A stretch of 64,000 nt of DNA from positions 41,744,307 through 41,808,306 of the forward strand of contig CM047426.1 in assembly GCA_026168455.1 (NCBI GenBank), in the 5' to 3' direction. The DNA comes from Theocolax elegans (Eukaryota; Arthropoda; Insecta; Hymenoptera; Cerocephalidae). Numbering within the stretch: position 1 is the stretch's first letter; each line of letters opens with the position of its first letter. Shown piece after piece: positions 22,411-34,024 of this stretch. Position numbers and translations under genes: made by a program. Below the pieces are notes generated by a model that saw only the letters and a list, made by a program, of their open reading frames with translations, made no database searches and was not told where the DNA came from.

Positions 22411-23150
22411 GAAAAATTAAAAGCACCGCATTTAGTGACTCATAAAATTGTTACTACTACAGACATTCCAATACGATCAAAGAGGTTTCGTCACCCACCA
22501 GCTATCAAAGAAGAAATGCAACGTCAGAATGAACAAAATTTATAAGCAGGTATAATTAGACCATCGGAAAGTCCTTACTCATCAATGATGTGGATAGTTT
22601 CGAAGAAGAGTACAAAAACCGGAGAAAAGAGATGGATAATGGTAACTGTTTGACAACTTAATGAAGTGACAGTAGGGAATAGCTACCCTTTACCCGTAAC
22701 AACCGACATTATCAACTCAGTATCAACTGCTGCTTATATAACAGCTATAGATTTAAAAATAGGCTTTTATCAAATATTAATGGATCCCGATGACGCAAAG
22801 AAAACTGCATTCTCTGGTCCATACGGGCATTATGAATACACACGAATGGGTATGGGATTAAAAAATACGCCTGCCACTTTTCAATCACTCATGGATTTAG
22901 TATTAAATGGATTGCAAGAAAATGAACTATACGTTTATTTGGACGACATAATAGTATTCGCAGCTGATTTAAAAGAACATGGTAAAAAATTTAGGAGATT
23001 AATGAAGAGATTGGATGATGCAAATCTAACAGTAGAACCAAGTAAATGTCGATTTTTACAAAAGGAGGCATCTTTCTTAGGTCATATAGCAGGGAACGGA
23101 AAAATCAGACCAGATCCGAAGAAAATTGATAAAGTACGAAATTATCCTGG
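22411..23150 (+). pseudogene. Gypsy reverse transcriptase, copy 2, interrupted by a foldback element
   Basis: Contains the same AIDLKIGFYQI, YLDDIIVFA and FLGHIAGNGKI motifs as the first copy. The frame runs into the foldback element at 23151; the last ~15 residues of the open frame to 23193 are encoded by the element end, not by RT. Confidence 0.93.
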
Positions 23151-26100
23151 AGTCCATGACAAAAAGCACAAACGACAGAAGGCCCACCAATGAGCGCTTA
23201 CTATGATGCATCATGGCCCACCAATCAGAGACGTTGCTAGGGAAACGCGAGAAATAAATAAATTACCGATAATGTAGAAAATTATACAATTGATGTATGG
23301 TAATAAGAGGGTAATTTTATTTAGATGGCAGTACCTCAGCAAATAATGTAATAAGTAAACCACAAAATATATGACTGAAAATAATATTGGAAAAAATTAT
23401 ATAATTAAGATACTTATAAACAGATAAAGTGTGCATTTCATGTCATAAAATATTTCCTGTAAAATATTTTTTATTCTAAAGAAATCTACGTTTTATAAAA
23501 TAATGCTTTCTAAATAAAACATCATCCCTGGCGAATAAATAGCAACCGAACTGCAACCTTCCTGATAAGTTACTATTGTAAAAATAAAAAAACAGTATTA
23601 AAAGGCTGTATAGTTACAACATTATTATAATTTACTACATAGTACTTACTTAAAAATAGTTAATTATACTTTAAAATTTATCAAACAGATAACAATTTTA
23701 AAAGTGTGATTAGAAAAACACCATAAAGAGAAATATTTGTCACTTCTATTTTGATTTTAGTGCTTCCAATTGCAGAAATTTTTACAAAGATAAACTAATA
23801 AATATATGTATAAAAATGTTTATTTAAAATATATTTGAAATATATCTATGGCATGGTTCAAAATATTGTAATAATATAAAAATATTTTAAATAATCAATT
23901 TAAAAATCTGGAAAATTTTGGGTATACTGCTAAAACATTCAGACTAAGACATTTTTAAGTTTTCATAATCACAAAATATAAATTAAAGATGGATTTCATT
24001 AAACAATAGATAAAGTAAAAAAATTTTTTTAACAGTTTATAAGAACAATATTTAAAGGAGAAATGACAAAACCAATTTAAATACTACAAAAAACACCAAC
24101 ATTAATTGAAAAGAAACGTACTCCATTTTTTCAGAATGTTATTGCAAACATAATCTATGCTCAATATATGAAGAAAGGTGAAGAGAATAGTTGCTGTTTA
24201 AATCAGTATTTTTTGAAAAATACACGTGTTTTCAAATTATTGTTAATTTATCGAACAAGTAACCTTGAATCATCAAAATAACTTATATATTATTATAGCA
24301 TCTTTGATAAACATAAATGTCTTACCACATAGTTTATGCATGGCGGGATCGACCATCGTAAATGTATCAAAAAATTAACAAATTGTAAATTTTTATACAT
24401 TTCAGGCATTATTTGCAGATTATAAGATAGATAAAAAATGTTTTTCACTAAAAAAGTTACTGGTTTAAAGTGCAACTATTCTCTTCGCTTTTCTTCACAT
24501 TTTGAGTGTACAGTCTATTTTTTGAGTATACATTATATTAGCCATAAAATTCTGAAAAAAATCGAGAACAAATTTGTTTCTCAAATTTTGGTGTTTTTTG
24601 TTTATATTGGTCTTATCATTTTTTCTTTAAATCTGGCCAAAATTTTGACAAGGGATTCTGACAGCAGAAAATCTTACGTCAGAATGTCTAGAAGCAAAAT
24701 TTTTTTTGTAACACGCATGAATTTTGCGTTTTTGCGCCCTCAAAATAGGGTCTAAAGTATCCCTTTAGCAACCGGCGGACGCAAAAGTACTTTAGCGCTG
24801 CCGAGATTCAACAAACAACAAAACTCATAATCTTATTTGCTCCCTAGATTTAGCGCAATGGTGCGTGCGTGCTTCCGCGTATGCGTGTACATATATACAT
24901 ACATACTGGTGTGTGTATAATATTAAGCTCTATAAAAAGTTTCTACAATTGAAATTATTGAAATCAAACTAGCAACGGCAAATATTTTATAGATATCAAC
25001 AGAAATTTTTTATTTATTTATTACAGTTTCACTTTCAATAATTTCATTATTAAATATTCCACTTTGAATTTCTGCCTCTAGACAGTACTTTATATAAAAC
25101 ACCTTCTACGAAGGTGTCAACATTCGCAAGTATGGTTTCCAATCACACTTTCAAAAATGTTATCTATTACTCCCATCCTATTTCTACTTATATTTTGCTT
25201 AAACTCCTTAAAAAGTTTTTGCAATAGAAAGTACTGTAATCAAAGCGGAATAATCGACAAGTATTTTTACGATACCATACATTAATTGTATTTTTTTGAA
25301 TTAAACTTTTATATATTTTGCTTAAACTTTATAATAGTTCTTATTAATTTCCACAAAACTGATAAAGAGAAAACTTCTTTTTTTTATTCTCTTTATATAA
25401 ACAATGTCTATCCTTCCCGTGCTTTACATCAATAGATAAACAATTTTATAGAATAATAATAATTCATTTGTGCCTATAAAAAGTAATTTCTCCCTTTTTT
25501 ATGCTCTTTAAATAGAATAATACTTGCATCACCATTGGTTAAGTATTTCAGTTGAGTTATTTTTGATCTACTAATATCCTCTTATATCGATGGTAGTTAG
25601 TAGGTTATCGTGTAAAATAATATGGTCAAATAAAGCATTATTAATAATTAAACTGTGTAAAAACATTCTACAATTAAAAATCAAAGTAAATGCGACAAGT
25701 ATTTCTCTTTATCTGCAATTGAAAGGACTGAAATAAAACTGGAATCGACAAGTATTTTGAACCATGCCATAGATATATTTTAAATATATTTTAAATAAAC
25801 ATTTTTATACATATATTTATTAGTTTAACTTCGTAAAAAATTTCTGCAATTGGAAGCACTGAAATCAAAATAGAAATGACAAATATTTCTCTTCATGGTG
25901 TTTTTCTAATCACACATTTAAAATTGTTATCTGTCTGATAAATTTTAAAGTATAATTAACTATTTTTAAGTAAGCACTATGTAGTAAATTATAATAATTT
26001 CGTAACTATACAGCCTTTTAATACTGTTTTTTTATTTTTACAATAGCAACTTATCAGCAACTCAGGAAGGTTGCAGTTCGGTTGCTATTTATTCGCCAGG

Positions 26101-26477
26101 GATGATGTTTTATTTAGAAAGCATTATTTTATAAAACGTAGATTTCTTTAGAATAAAAAATATTTTACAGAAAATATTTTACGACATGAAATGCACACTT
26201 TATCTGTTTATAAGTATCTTAATTATATAATTTTTTCCAATATTATTTGCAGTCATATATTTTGTGGTTTACTTATTACATTATTTGCTGAGGTACTGCC
26301 ATCTAAATAAAATTACCCTCTTATTACCATACATCAATTGTATAATTTTCTACATTATCAGTAATTTATTTATTTCTCGCGTTTCCCTAGCAACGTCTCT
26401 GATTGGTGGGTCATGATACATCATAGTAAGCGCTCATTGGTGGGCCTTCTGTCGTTTGGGCTTTTTGTCATGGACTC
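23151..26477. mobile_element. 3.3-kb foldback DNA element with ~720-bp inverted arms and 8-bp target duplication
   Basis: Ends GAGTCCATGAC... are inverted copies of each other, and the arms match for roughly 720 bp (23151-23870 against 25760-26477). TTATCCTG flanks both sides (23143-23150, 26478-26485). At 20692-20699 the uninterrupted gypsy copy has this word once, which is the empty site. No transposase frame. 8-bp duplications are made by hAT and P-type transposases, 8-9 bp by MULEs; the very long inverted arms recall foldback/Galileo-like or MULE-like elements. Family not decided. Confidence 0.93.
23900..25740. other. Interior of the foldback element, degenerate internal repeats
   Basis: No credible gene. 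A phrase like GCAATTGAAAG-ACTGAAATCAAA-TGGAATCGACAAGTATTT recurs in decayed form near 24940, 25215, 25670, 25715 and 25840. The frame at 24438-24755 has no recognisable domain. Confidence 0.5.
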
Positions 26478-27175
26478 TTATCCTGTACCTACAACCAGGA
26501 AGAAAGTAAAACAATTTTCGGGTTTCGTAAGTTATTATAGAAGATTTATTAAAAATTTTGCAAAAATTGCAGCACCTCTTACAAAACTATTGAAGAAAGC
26601 GGATGAAAAAACAACAGAACTTGAGTGGGGGGATGAACAGCAGACAACATTTGACCAATTGCGTGAGATTTTATGCAATGAACCAATTATGATTGCACCA
26701 GATTTTACTAAACCCTTCCTGGTAACGACAGACGCCAGCGACTACGCTATTGGAGCAGTTTTGAGTCAAGCAAAACTCGGAGAGGATCGCCCTTGTGCCT
26801 ATGCTTCTCGATGTCTTAGAGGACCAGAGCTCCAATACTCTACATAAGACAGAGAATTATTAGCGGTAGTATTCGCCAAAGATCAATTTTCATCTTTTCT
26901 CGCGGGAAGGAAGTTTACTCTTATAACCGACCACGAACCACTTAAGCACTTTTTGAATAGTAAAAACCGGATTTAAGATTTAACAGATTAAAAGCTGAAC
27001 TGATAGGATACGCATTTGATGTAATTTATAGACCAGGTCCTAAAAATGTGAATGCAGACGCCTTATCACGTAATCCCATTATTAATGATGGAGACGAAAA
27101 TCCGGAACGACCTAGAGCAGAATTATTTGAACTGGCTAACAAACAAGAAAAGGAGGACAATTATAACGAGTAGGA
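26478..27175 (+). pseudogene. Gypsy RT tether and RNase H, second part
   Basis: Resumes after the foldback: KVKQFSGFVSYYRRFIKNF, LVTTDASDYAIGAVLSQ (RNase H Asp), a TAA at about 26845 where the first copy has a sense codon, ITDHEPLKHFLNSK (Asp of the third motif), then shifted IYRPGPKNVNADALSR, the gypsy RNase H C-terminal signature. The first ~25 codons of the open frame starting at 26413 belong to the foldback arm, giving a chimeric frame without biological meaning. Confidence 0.92.
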
Positions 27176-27191
27176 ATTACCTGTAAGAATT

Positions 27192-27722
27192 TTGAAAATA
27201 TCCGATAAAAGAAAACACGTGAGATCCGAAGATCAAAATCCTATCCCAGACAACTCTATAATTCGATCCCCAGAAAAGAAAGTGCCACATTTAGAAGACG
27301 AGTCAGATTTATATTCAAATAATAAATCACAAGTCAACTGGAGAAGCAAACATAATCGATGTAAAAGAAGAATGACAAGAAATAAGAGAGAAGCTTACGT
27401 ATTTGCACCATATAAAGAGGTAGGAAAGAAGTTCACTTTTGAACCTATTTTAAGTCAAGTAAAAGTTGATGCACACTTGCCATATATACGAAAAGAAGAA
27501 AATATGCGTAAAGAGATTCAAGCTATGAGTACACCCCGATCATCCCAAATAGGAGTAATTGAAAATATGAATAATAAACATATTCGTGAACATACACTAC
27601 AAAGGAAAGCACCTAAATTCAAGGATATTCTTACGGACAATCACAATGATAGTGACACATCACTGAGTACCAATTCGGAAGCCCAATCTCTATTCGAAGC
27701 GACATATTGGGTACTAACATAA
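27192..27722 (+). pseudogene. Gypsy pol linker, basic segment
   Basis: 176-aa frame between RNase H and integrase, rich in Lys/Arg/Glu/Asn with no motif I recognise. Position implies it is part of an unusually long insertion of pol between RNase H and integrase. A frameshift near 27700 moves reading to the next segment. Confidence 0.6.
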
Positions 27723-28141
27723 TTAAAGTAAACAAGGCAATAATTTATAACAAAGGAGAATTTTTTGCAGTTAGAAATGATAAAGGAGGTTTTTATTTAT
27801 GCAAAACCACGTGTAATATATTTAAACCAACCGGGAAAATACGAATTCAATGGCTAACGAATTTAAATAAGAATGAGTATAAGATAGATTATTATGATTA
27901 CATCAACTTCAAATGTATTTTAACTAATATTACGATGAAACAAATAAATAATAATACGTTCGAGTTACCCGAGGACGAAGATCAACGCATTAATATTATT
28001 CTTATAGAATCCCTTAAAGCAGAGAAACGAGCAATAGAAAAACAAGAAATTCAAAATCCGATAACACCATTACAAACACAGAGTTCAGAGCTCCAATTGT
28101 TATTTAATGACACACTAACAAAGAATCCAAACGTTAATTAA
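27707..28141 (+). pseudogene. Gypsy pol insertion, small beta-rich domain of unknown type
   Basis: 144 aa. The first ~80 residues alternate hydrophobic and aromatic positions (GEFFAVRNDKGGFYLCK, KIRIQWLTN, YYDYINFKCILTN), as in a small beta-barrel reader such as a chromo-, Tudor- or BAH-like domain. I cannot identify the family. One in-frame TAA at 28139 separates it from the following Asn-rich frame, which is in the same phase (28142-28693). Confidence 0.45.
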
Positions 28142-28693
28142 TATAATCAACAAAATTCCTCATTATCAAAAATACAAGCCATATTCGGAGATGACATAAA
28201 TTCTACAATACAATTAGCCGTTAAAGTGAAAAAACATGAGGAGAAAGGAAAAAATGCAATTCGAGTAGACATTTGGGAAAACGATGGAATATTAAATAGT
28301 AACAATATAGATTCAAAAAACGACATTACCGCGATACCCTTTACATCAAGGAAATCTGATATTATACCAGAAGTTGAGGATGTTGTCAAACCAATGCCTG
28401 ACCGAAATTTTCTTACAGATCCGAACTTTTATCATATACATTTTAATGACAGAAAATACAGTACAATGCACATAGACGAAAATAACCTTGAACTTGATTC
28501 CCACACTAAAGATAAAAATATAAATTTGACAAATATTGACAGCACTCATGAAACGAATAAAACTATAAATTCAATAAGCGATAATAATAATAATTTAGAT
28601 GAATTAGCGTCGAAATACTATGTGTATACTCAGCATAATGAGTGCGCGCAATCGGAAATAGAAAAAAACATGCGATACCGATATACCTGCTAA
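28142..28693 (+). pseudogene. Gypsy pol insertion, Asp/Asn-rich spacer
   Basis: Same frame as the preceding domain after one stop. Acidic, Asn-rich, apparently disordered. A shift in the A run at about 28661-28668 moves reading into the OTU-like frame. Confidence 0.5.
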
Positions 28694-29546
28694 TCCACAA
28701 GGTAACTGTATTTTCTATTCTATTATAAAAATATTAAAATTAGAAATATCTCCGCGGGAGTTACGCGATCGATTACTCTATTCATCGGCAATTAAAGAAT
28801 GTGGAGATCCGATCGAAGCTTATAAAATTTTAAGTTCTGATACACAGTACGGCGATATAGATTGCATATATATTTTTTCGAAAACATTTAATATCAATGC
28901 ATGTATTCACTATCATATCGGAAATCGAGTTGAATATTTTTATTGTAAAGCTAATAACAATCCCGAATTTATACATTTACACTTAGTAAATAATCATTTT
29001 ACTCCATATATAATTACTAATACAAATAATTCCGATAATTTAAATTTTTCTAATATTGATATATCATGTGATTACGACTTTAATGATCATAATAACTCGA
29101 GAATTAGGAGCGATGACTCGTTACTTAACCGCAGAAGCTCGCGCTCCGGATATAATTCCTCCACGGACACAGAAAATATAGTAAAATTTACGTCAATAAC
29201 CCTATTAGATGAACAACCGTTCGCATATAAAGGAAATTTAATTTACATGTTAAGCGCAGATAGTTTCCTCGAGACTGAAGTACTCGAAGCACTAGTAGAA
29301 AGACGATTTATTTTCGAAGAAGAATTAAAAAGTATGCCGCGTAACATAGGGGAAGTGATAGTTAGTCATTCAAAAGGAGTAACACTTTTCGGAGCAGTAG
29401 TAAAAGAACATATCGATAATAAACCATTACGTCCTGATATCGTTAAAAGTTTAAAGACCCTTAGAGCAACATTAAATAAATACGAAATAAAAACAGTAGG
29501 ACTTATTAGGGATTTAGCTATTTTATCATTAGCAGAATGGAACTAA
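28671..29546 (+). pseudogene. OTU-like cysteine protease domain inside gypsy pol
   Basis: The frame is open from 28671 to 29543. The first ~125 residues resemble an OTU domain: NPQGNCIFYSIIKIL (family G-[DN]-C-[LF]-[FY] box with the catalytic Cys), a RELRDRLL helix, an aromatic strand region, and a C-terminal HLHLVNNHFTPYI (family N-H-[FY] box with the catalytic His). OTU enzymes cleave ubiquitin or act as viral/transposon polyprotein proteases. The usual Asp before the Gly-Asn-Cys is replaced here (Pro-Gln). The remaining ~165 residues after the domain (through LAEWN) are of unknown role and lead in frame, after one TAA at 29544, into integrase. A host deubiquitinase is unlikely, as the frame is continuous with integrase. 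Confidence 0.65.
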
Positions 29547-30102
29547 TTAATAGAACAAGTAAATAAATTATTTCAGGGAAGGGAAATCGATGTAGAATTA
29601 TTTAAAAATAATTTACCCATTCCTAAAGTAGAAGATCGATTTGGGTTAATCAAAGAATTTCATGAATTAGCAACAGGAGGACATAAAGGTATTACAAAAA
29701 CCTACGATAGAATTTCTTATGAGTATTATTGGAGAAACATGCAGAGAGATGTGAGACAATACGTACGGGGATGCCCTGATTATCAAACTCAAAAATTAGT
29801 ACGCATAAAAACGCGATTACCAATGTTAATATCCGATACACCCTCTAAACCTTTATCTAAATGGTCTATGGACTTTGTAGGTCCAAAAGAACCTACTGTA
29901 GGTAACCAATGTATACTAACAATGCAAGACCAACTAAGTAAATATTGTATATTAGCACCGGTAAAAAATACCACAGCAAAGTAAGTCGTTCATGTACTAA
30001 CAGACAAACTCATAAGTTATTTCGGGTCACCTCTTCCTTAACCTCTGACCAAGGTGCTCATTTCATGAATAGGATGTTAGAACAGTTTGCCAATATATTT
30101 AA
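29547..30102 (+). pseudogene. Gypsy integrase, N-terminal part and first two catalytic Asp
   Basis: Follows the OTU-like frame in phase. Zinc-binding region EFHELATGGHKG...CPDY (HHC present, last Cys replaced by Tyr), then WSMDFVGP with the first catalytic Asp. A TAA at about 29982 and a frameshift follow, then SDQGAHFMN with the second catalytic Asp (30047). The frame stops at 30102, where the 27-kb insertion begins. Confidence 0.9.
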
Positions 30103-30181
30103 GGGGGTGCCATACTAGATTATTACCGACCGAGTCAGATGGATACATTATTACACTTAATGAACATACTATGGTTTTATT

Positions 30182-30402
30182 TGCAAAACGCAAATACAGA
30201 AGCACTAAATAATCACATAATACGCATTTATACGAAGTTTGAAGTCAATATGTGAAGGACACCCTAAAAAAAGTTTGCACGGAAAAACTAATCATTTTTC
30301 CGTGCAGAAATTTTTTAGGGTGTCCTTGTTGTATTGATCTGGAACTTTGTAGAAAGACATATTACACCATTATCTAGTGCTTCTGTATTTGCGTTTTGCA
30401 TA
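30182..30402. mobile_element. Small perfect-arm foldback MITE
   Basis: Inverted arms of ~30 bp (TGCAAAACGCAAATACAGAA at 30183 and its inverse at ~30383-30402) enclose a nested hairpin AAGGACACCCTAAAAAAA / TTTTTTAGGGTGTCCTT (30255-30327) with an inner GCACGGAAAAA / TTTTTCCGTGC stem. Non-coding. Confidence 0.75.
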
Positions 30403-30900
30403 ATATTGACAAAAAATAAATAGTTTATATTATTGACAAAGTTATCTTAGTACCAATTTCGCCGCTAGAGTGCGCGACGCGCTTAGTCTGTACTTTGTAT
30501 TGTATACTTAGCGTGGAAGCACATGCGCAAATGGTTGTAGCAATATGGCGTTAAATACCATAATTCATACACCGGCCTTATATCAATAAAAGACATATAA
30601 TAAAAGTCGTGCTTATACATTGCAGAATGACGACATTCTTAGCTTATTTAATCGGGGAAACAATAGAAAACAAAGACGATATAAAATCAAAATATTTTTA
30701 TTTAGAGGCCACGGTTGCCTTGCATGTTCCCATCTCTCTCCCTCTCTCACTCTACTCATCTCCGTCCATCTCTCTCTCTCTCTCTCTCTCTCCCTCTCTC
30801 TCGCGCTATACCAGCATACGTACGCGCATGCGCATGCGCAATTTTCGGATAACTAGTGACGAACTTCTCGTGGCTCGTGTGCCGTTGCAGGATTACCAAG
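30403..30900 (+). other. CpG-rich, promoter-like stretch with TC microsatellite
   Basis: No supported gene. CT-rich microsatellite at 30728-30812. CGCATGCGCATGCGCA at about 30824, followed by CTAGTGACGAACTTCTCGTGGCTCG, resembles 42188-42245 (GCGCATGCGCAG…CTAGTGAGGTTCACGTCGCTCG), so similar GC-rich segments flank both sides of the hairpin array. Confidence 0.45.
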
Positions 30901-30919
30901 TTTGCTCGGTACAGAAAAC

Positions 30920-33900
30920 ACGTAAACTAATCAGTTGTAGCCCTAGGCGGCCGGCTCGCGCGTCGAGTCATCGAGTTAGCCGGCCGCGTAGGGTATATTC
31001 GGCGGTGTGTAAGGCTAGAAATCGTTTTTCCCGAAAATTAAATCGATTTAAATCTCTCTCGTTTGACTGAACAAAGTAGCAATGGGTTTTTTTATGTTCA
31101 TAAATTATAAAGATTAATTACATTAATTATTTACTGATAAATATATTGAAAAACATAAAAACGAAAAATAAAATTATTAATTAAATCCGTTTTAAAATGC
31201 GAAAACTTACAAAAAAAAATTAATATTGTGTGTTTAATAAAAATAATAATTATACATGGGTATTGTTTACGCTAAACGGCACTTTCATAGAATTTAGATA
31301 AACTCGTAAAATGCCAAACGAAAATCAAACACTTTTAAAAAAGCGAAATTTGTCAGCTGGAGGCCTAGGCGGCCGGCTCGCGCGTCGAGTCGTTGAGTTA
31401 GCCGGCCGCGTAGGCTATATTCGTCGGTGTGTAATGCTAGAAATCATTTTTTCGGGGGGGATTAACTCGATTTAAAATATCTGTCGATTGACTGAACAAA
31501 GTAGCAATGGGTTTTTCTATAAATTAACAAATTATAAAAATTATTTATATTTATTATTTACTGATAAATATTATATATTCATAATAATATTAATTTATTC
31601 ATAAAGGAAAATTGCCAAAAATATTTATATTGTTTATTTAATAAAAAAAAATATTAATAATATTTGGTTATCTCATTAATACAAAACCAGATATATATAG
31701 ATTAAATATATATTTGTTAAAATGAAGAAGTAAATGAATGATCAAAAGCCGTTTCAATGAGTGAAAAATTACAAATAATATTTATATTGTTTATTTAAAG
31801 AAAGTAATAATTATACCTGGTTACTGTTTGTACATAACTACACATATATAAATTTTAGATATATTCGTGAAATGACAAACAAAAATCAAGGACGTTCAAA
31901 GGAGTGAAAAATAGTCAGACGGAGGCCTAGGTGGCCTGCTCGCGCGTCGAGTCGTCAAGTTAGCCGGCCGCGTAGGCTATATTCGACGGTGTGTAAGGCT
32001 AAAAATCATTTTTCTGGGGGGATTAACTCGATTTAAATATCTGTCGATTGACTAAACAAAGTAGCAATGGGTTTTTCTATAAATTGACAAATTATAAAAA
32101 TTATTTATATTTAATTTATTCATAAAGGAAAATTGCCAAAAATATTTATATTGTTTATTTAATAAAAAAAATATTAATAATATTTGGTTATCTCATTAAT
32201 ACAAAACCAGATATATATAGATTAAATATATATTTGTTAAAATGAAGAAGTAAATGAATGATCAAAAGCCGTTTCAATGAGTGAAAAATTACAAATAATA
32301 TTTATATTGTTTATTTAAAGAAAGTAATAATTATACCTGGTTACTGTTTGTACATAACTACACATATATAAATTTTAGATATATTCGTGAAATGACAAAC
32401 AAAAATCAAGGACGTTCAAAGGAGTGAAAAATAGTCAGACGGAGGCCTAGGTGGCCTGCTCGCGCGTCGAGTCGTCAAGTTAGCCGGCCGCGTAGGCTAT
32501 ATTCGACGGTGTGTAAGGCTAAAAATCATTTTTCTGGGGGGATTAACTCGATTTAAATATCTGTCGATTGACTAAACAAAGTAGCAATGGGTTTTTCTAT
32601 AAATTGACAAATTATAAAAATTATTTATATTTATTATTTACTGAAAAATATTATTTATTCATAATTGAATAAGTAATTATATTGCTTAAAACAAAAAAAT
32701 ATAGAATAAATAAAGGCATTTCAAAAAGCGATAATGACAAAAATCTTCGGATTGTTTATTTAATAAAAAAAATTATTATATTACTTGGTTATTGTTTAAC
32801 ACAAAACCAGATATCTATAGACTTTAGATATATTTTTAAAAACGAAAACAAAAAATAATTATTAAATCCGTCTTAAAATGCGAAAAATTACAAATAATAT
32901 TACTCTTGTTTATTTAATAAAAATAATAATTGTATATGTTTATTGTTTCTGCATCAGCACACATTCATAGGCTTTGGATTAACTCGTAAATTGACACACA
33001 AAAATCAAGGACGTTCAAAGGAGTGAAAAATTGTCAGCTGAAGGCCTAGGCGGCCGGCTCGCGCGTTGAGTCGTCGAGTTAGTAGGCCGCGTAGGCTATA
33101 TTCGACGGTGTGTAAGGCTAGAAATCATTTTTCGGGAGGGAGTAGCTGGATTTAAATATCTCTCGATTGACTGAACAAAGTAGCAATGGGTTTTTCTATA
33201 TCGATAAATTACAAATATTATTTATATTTATTATTTACTGATAAATATTATTTATTCAAAATTATATTTATTTATTCATAAAGCGAAAAATGACAATAAT
33301 ATTTATGTTGTTTATTTAATACAAAAAATTATAAATATACTTGGTTATCTCATTAATTCAAAACAAGATATATATAGATTAAATATATATTTGTTAAAAT
33401 AAAGAAGTAAATGAATAATCAAAAGCCGCTTCAATGAGTGAAAAAATTACAAATAATATTTATATTGTTGATTTAATATAAATTAAAATAGTACATGGTT
33501 ATTGTATAAACTTTAAATAAACTCGAAAATTGACGAAACAAAAATCAAGTACGTTTAAAAAAGCAAATATTGTCTGCTGGAGGCCTAGGCGGCCGGCTCG
33601 CGCGTCGAGTCGTTGAGTTAGCCGGCCGCGTAGGCTATGTTCGTTGGTGTGTAAGGCTAGAAATCATTTTTTCGGGGGGAATTAACTCGATTTAAAATAT
33701 CTGTCGATTGACTGAACAAAGTAGCAATGGGTTTTTCTATATATTGACAAATTATAAAAATCATTTATATTTATTATTTACTGATAAATATTATTTATTC
33801 ATAATAATATTTATTTATTCATAAAGTGAAAATAACCAAAATTATTTATATTGTTTATTTAATACAAAAAATATTAATTTTATTTGGTTATCTTATTAAT

Positions 33901-34024
33901 AGAAAACCAGATATATATAGATTAAATATATATTTGTTAAATTAAGAAGAAAATGAATAATCAAAAGCCTTTACAATGAGTGAAAAATTACAAATAATAT
34001 TTATATTGTTTAGTTAAAGAAAGT
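30920..34024. repeat. Tandem array of GC-rich hairpin blocks, units 1-6
   Basis: A ~170-bp conserved block starting GGCCTAGGCGGCCGGCT recurs at about 30941, 31361, 31923, 32443, 33042 and 33581, spaced 420-600 bp by AT-rich filler. In each block CCTAGGCGGCCGGCT pairs with AGCCGGCCGCGTAGG about 22 nt later (one mismatch); units 3 and 4 have two more changes in the left stem. After the hairpin come conserved TATATTCG-CGG-GTGTAAGGCTA, TTAACTCGATTTAAA and CTGAACAAAGTAGCAATGGG. Units 3 and 4 are nearly identical (offset 521). No coding frame is shared. Function unknown: satellite or structured-RNA cluster. Confidence 0.85.

Larger units (their letters stand above)
18705..23150 (+). repeat. Tandem duplication inside gypsy, period 2452 bp
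   Basis: The sequence from 18705 recurs from 21147, and frames at 19215/21667 and 20214/22666 are exactly 2452 apart. From 21640 to 23130 the two copies are almost identical (a Glu/Lys change and a one-base deletion at 21895 noticed). 21150-21640 differs from 18705-19190 by more than twenty scattered one-base insertions, deletions and substitutions. That sudden change in divergence looks like poorly polished assembly. Confidence 0.9.

Noticed and set aside
24438..24755. 105-aa frame inside the foldback element as a transposase candidate
   Set aside because: No catalytic motif, AT-rich hydrophobic composition, far too short for a transposase.
30609..31070. 153-aa and 78-aa plus-strand frames over the TC microsatellite
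   Set aside because: The reading is carried by the CT repeat (Ser/Leu runs) and the first hairpin block; no conservation with the other hairpin units.
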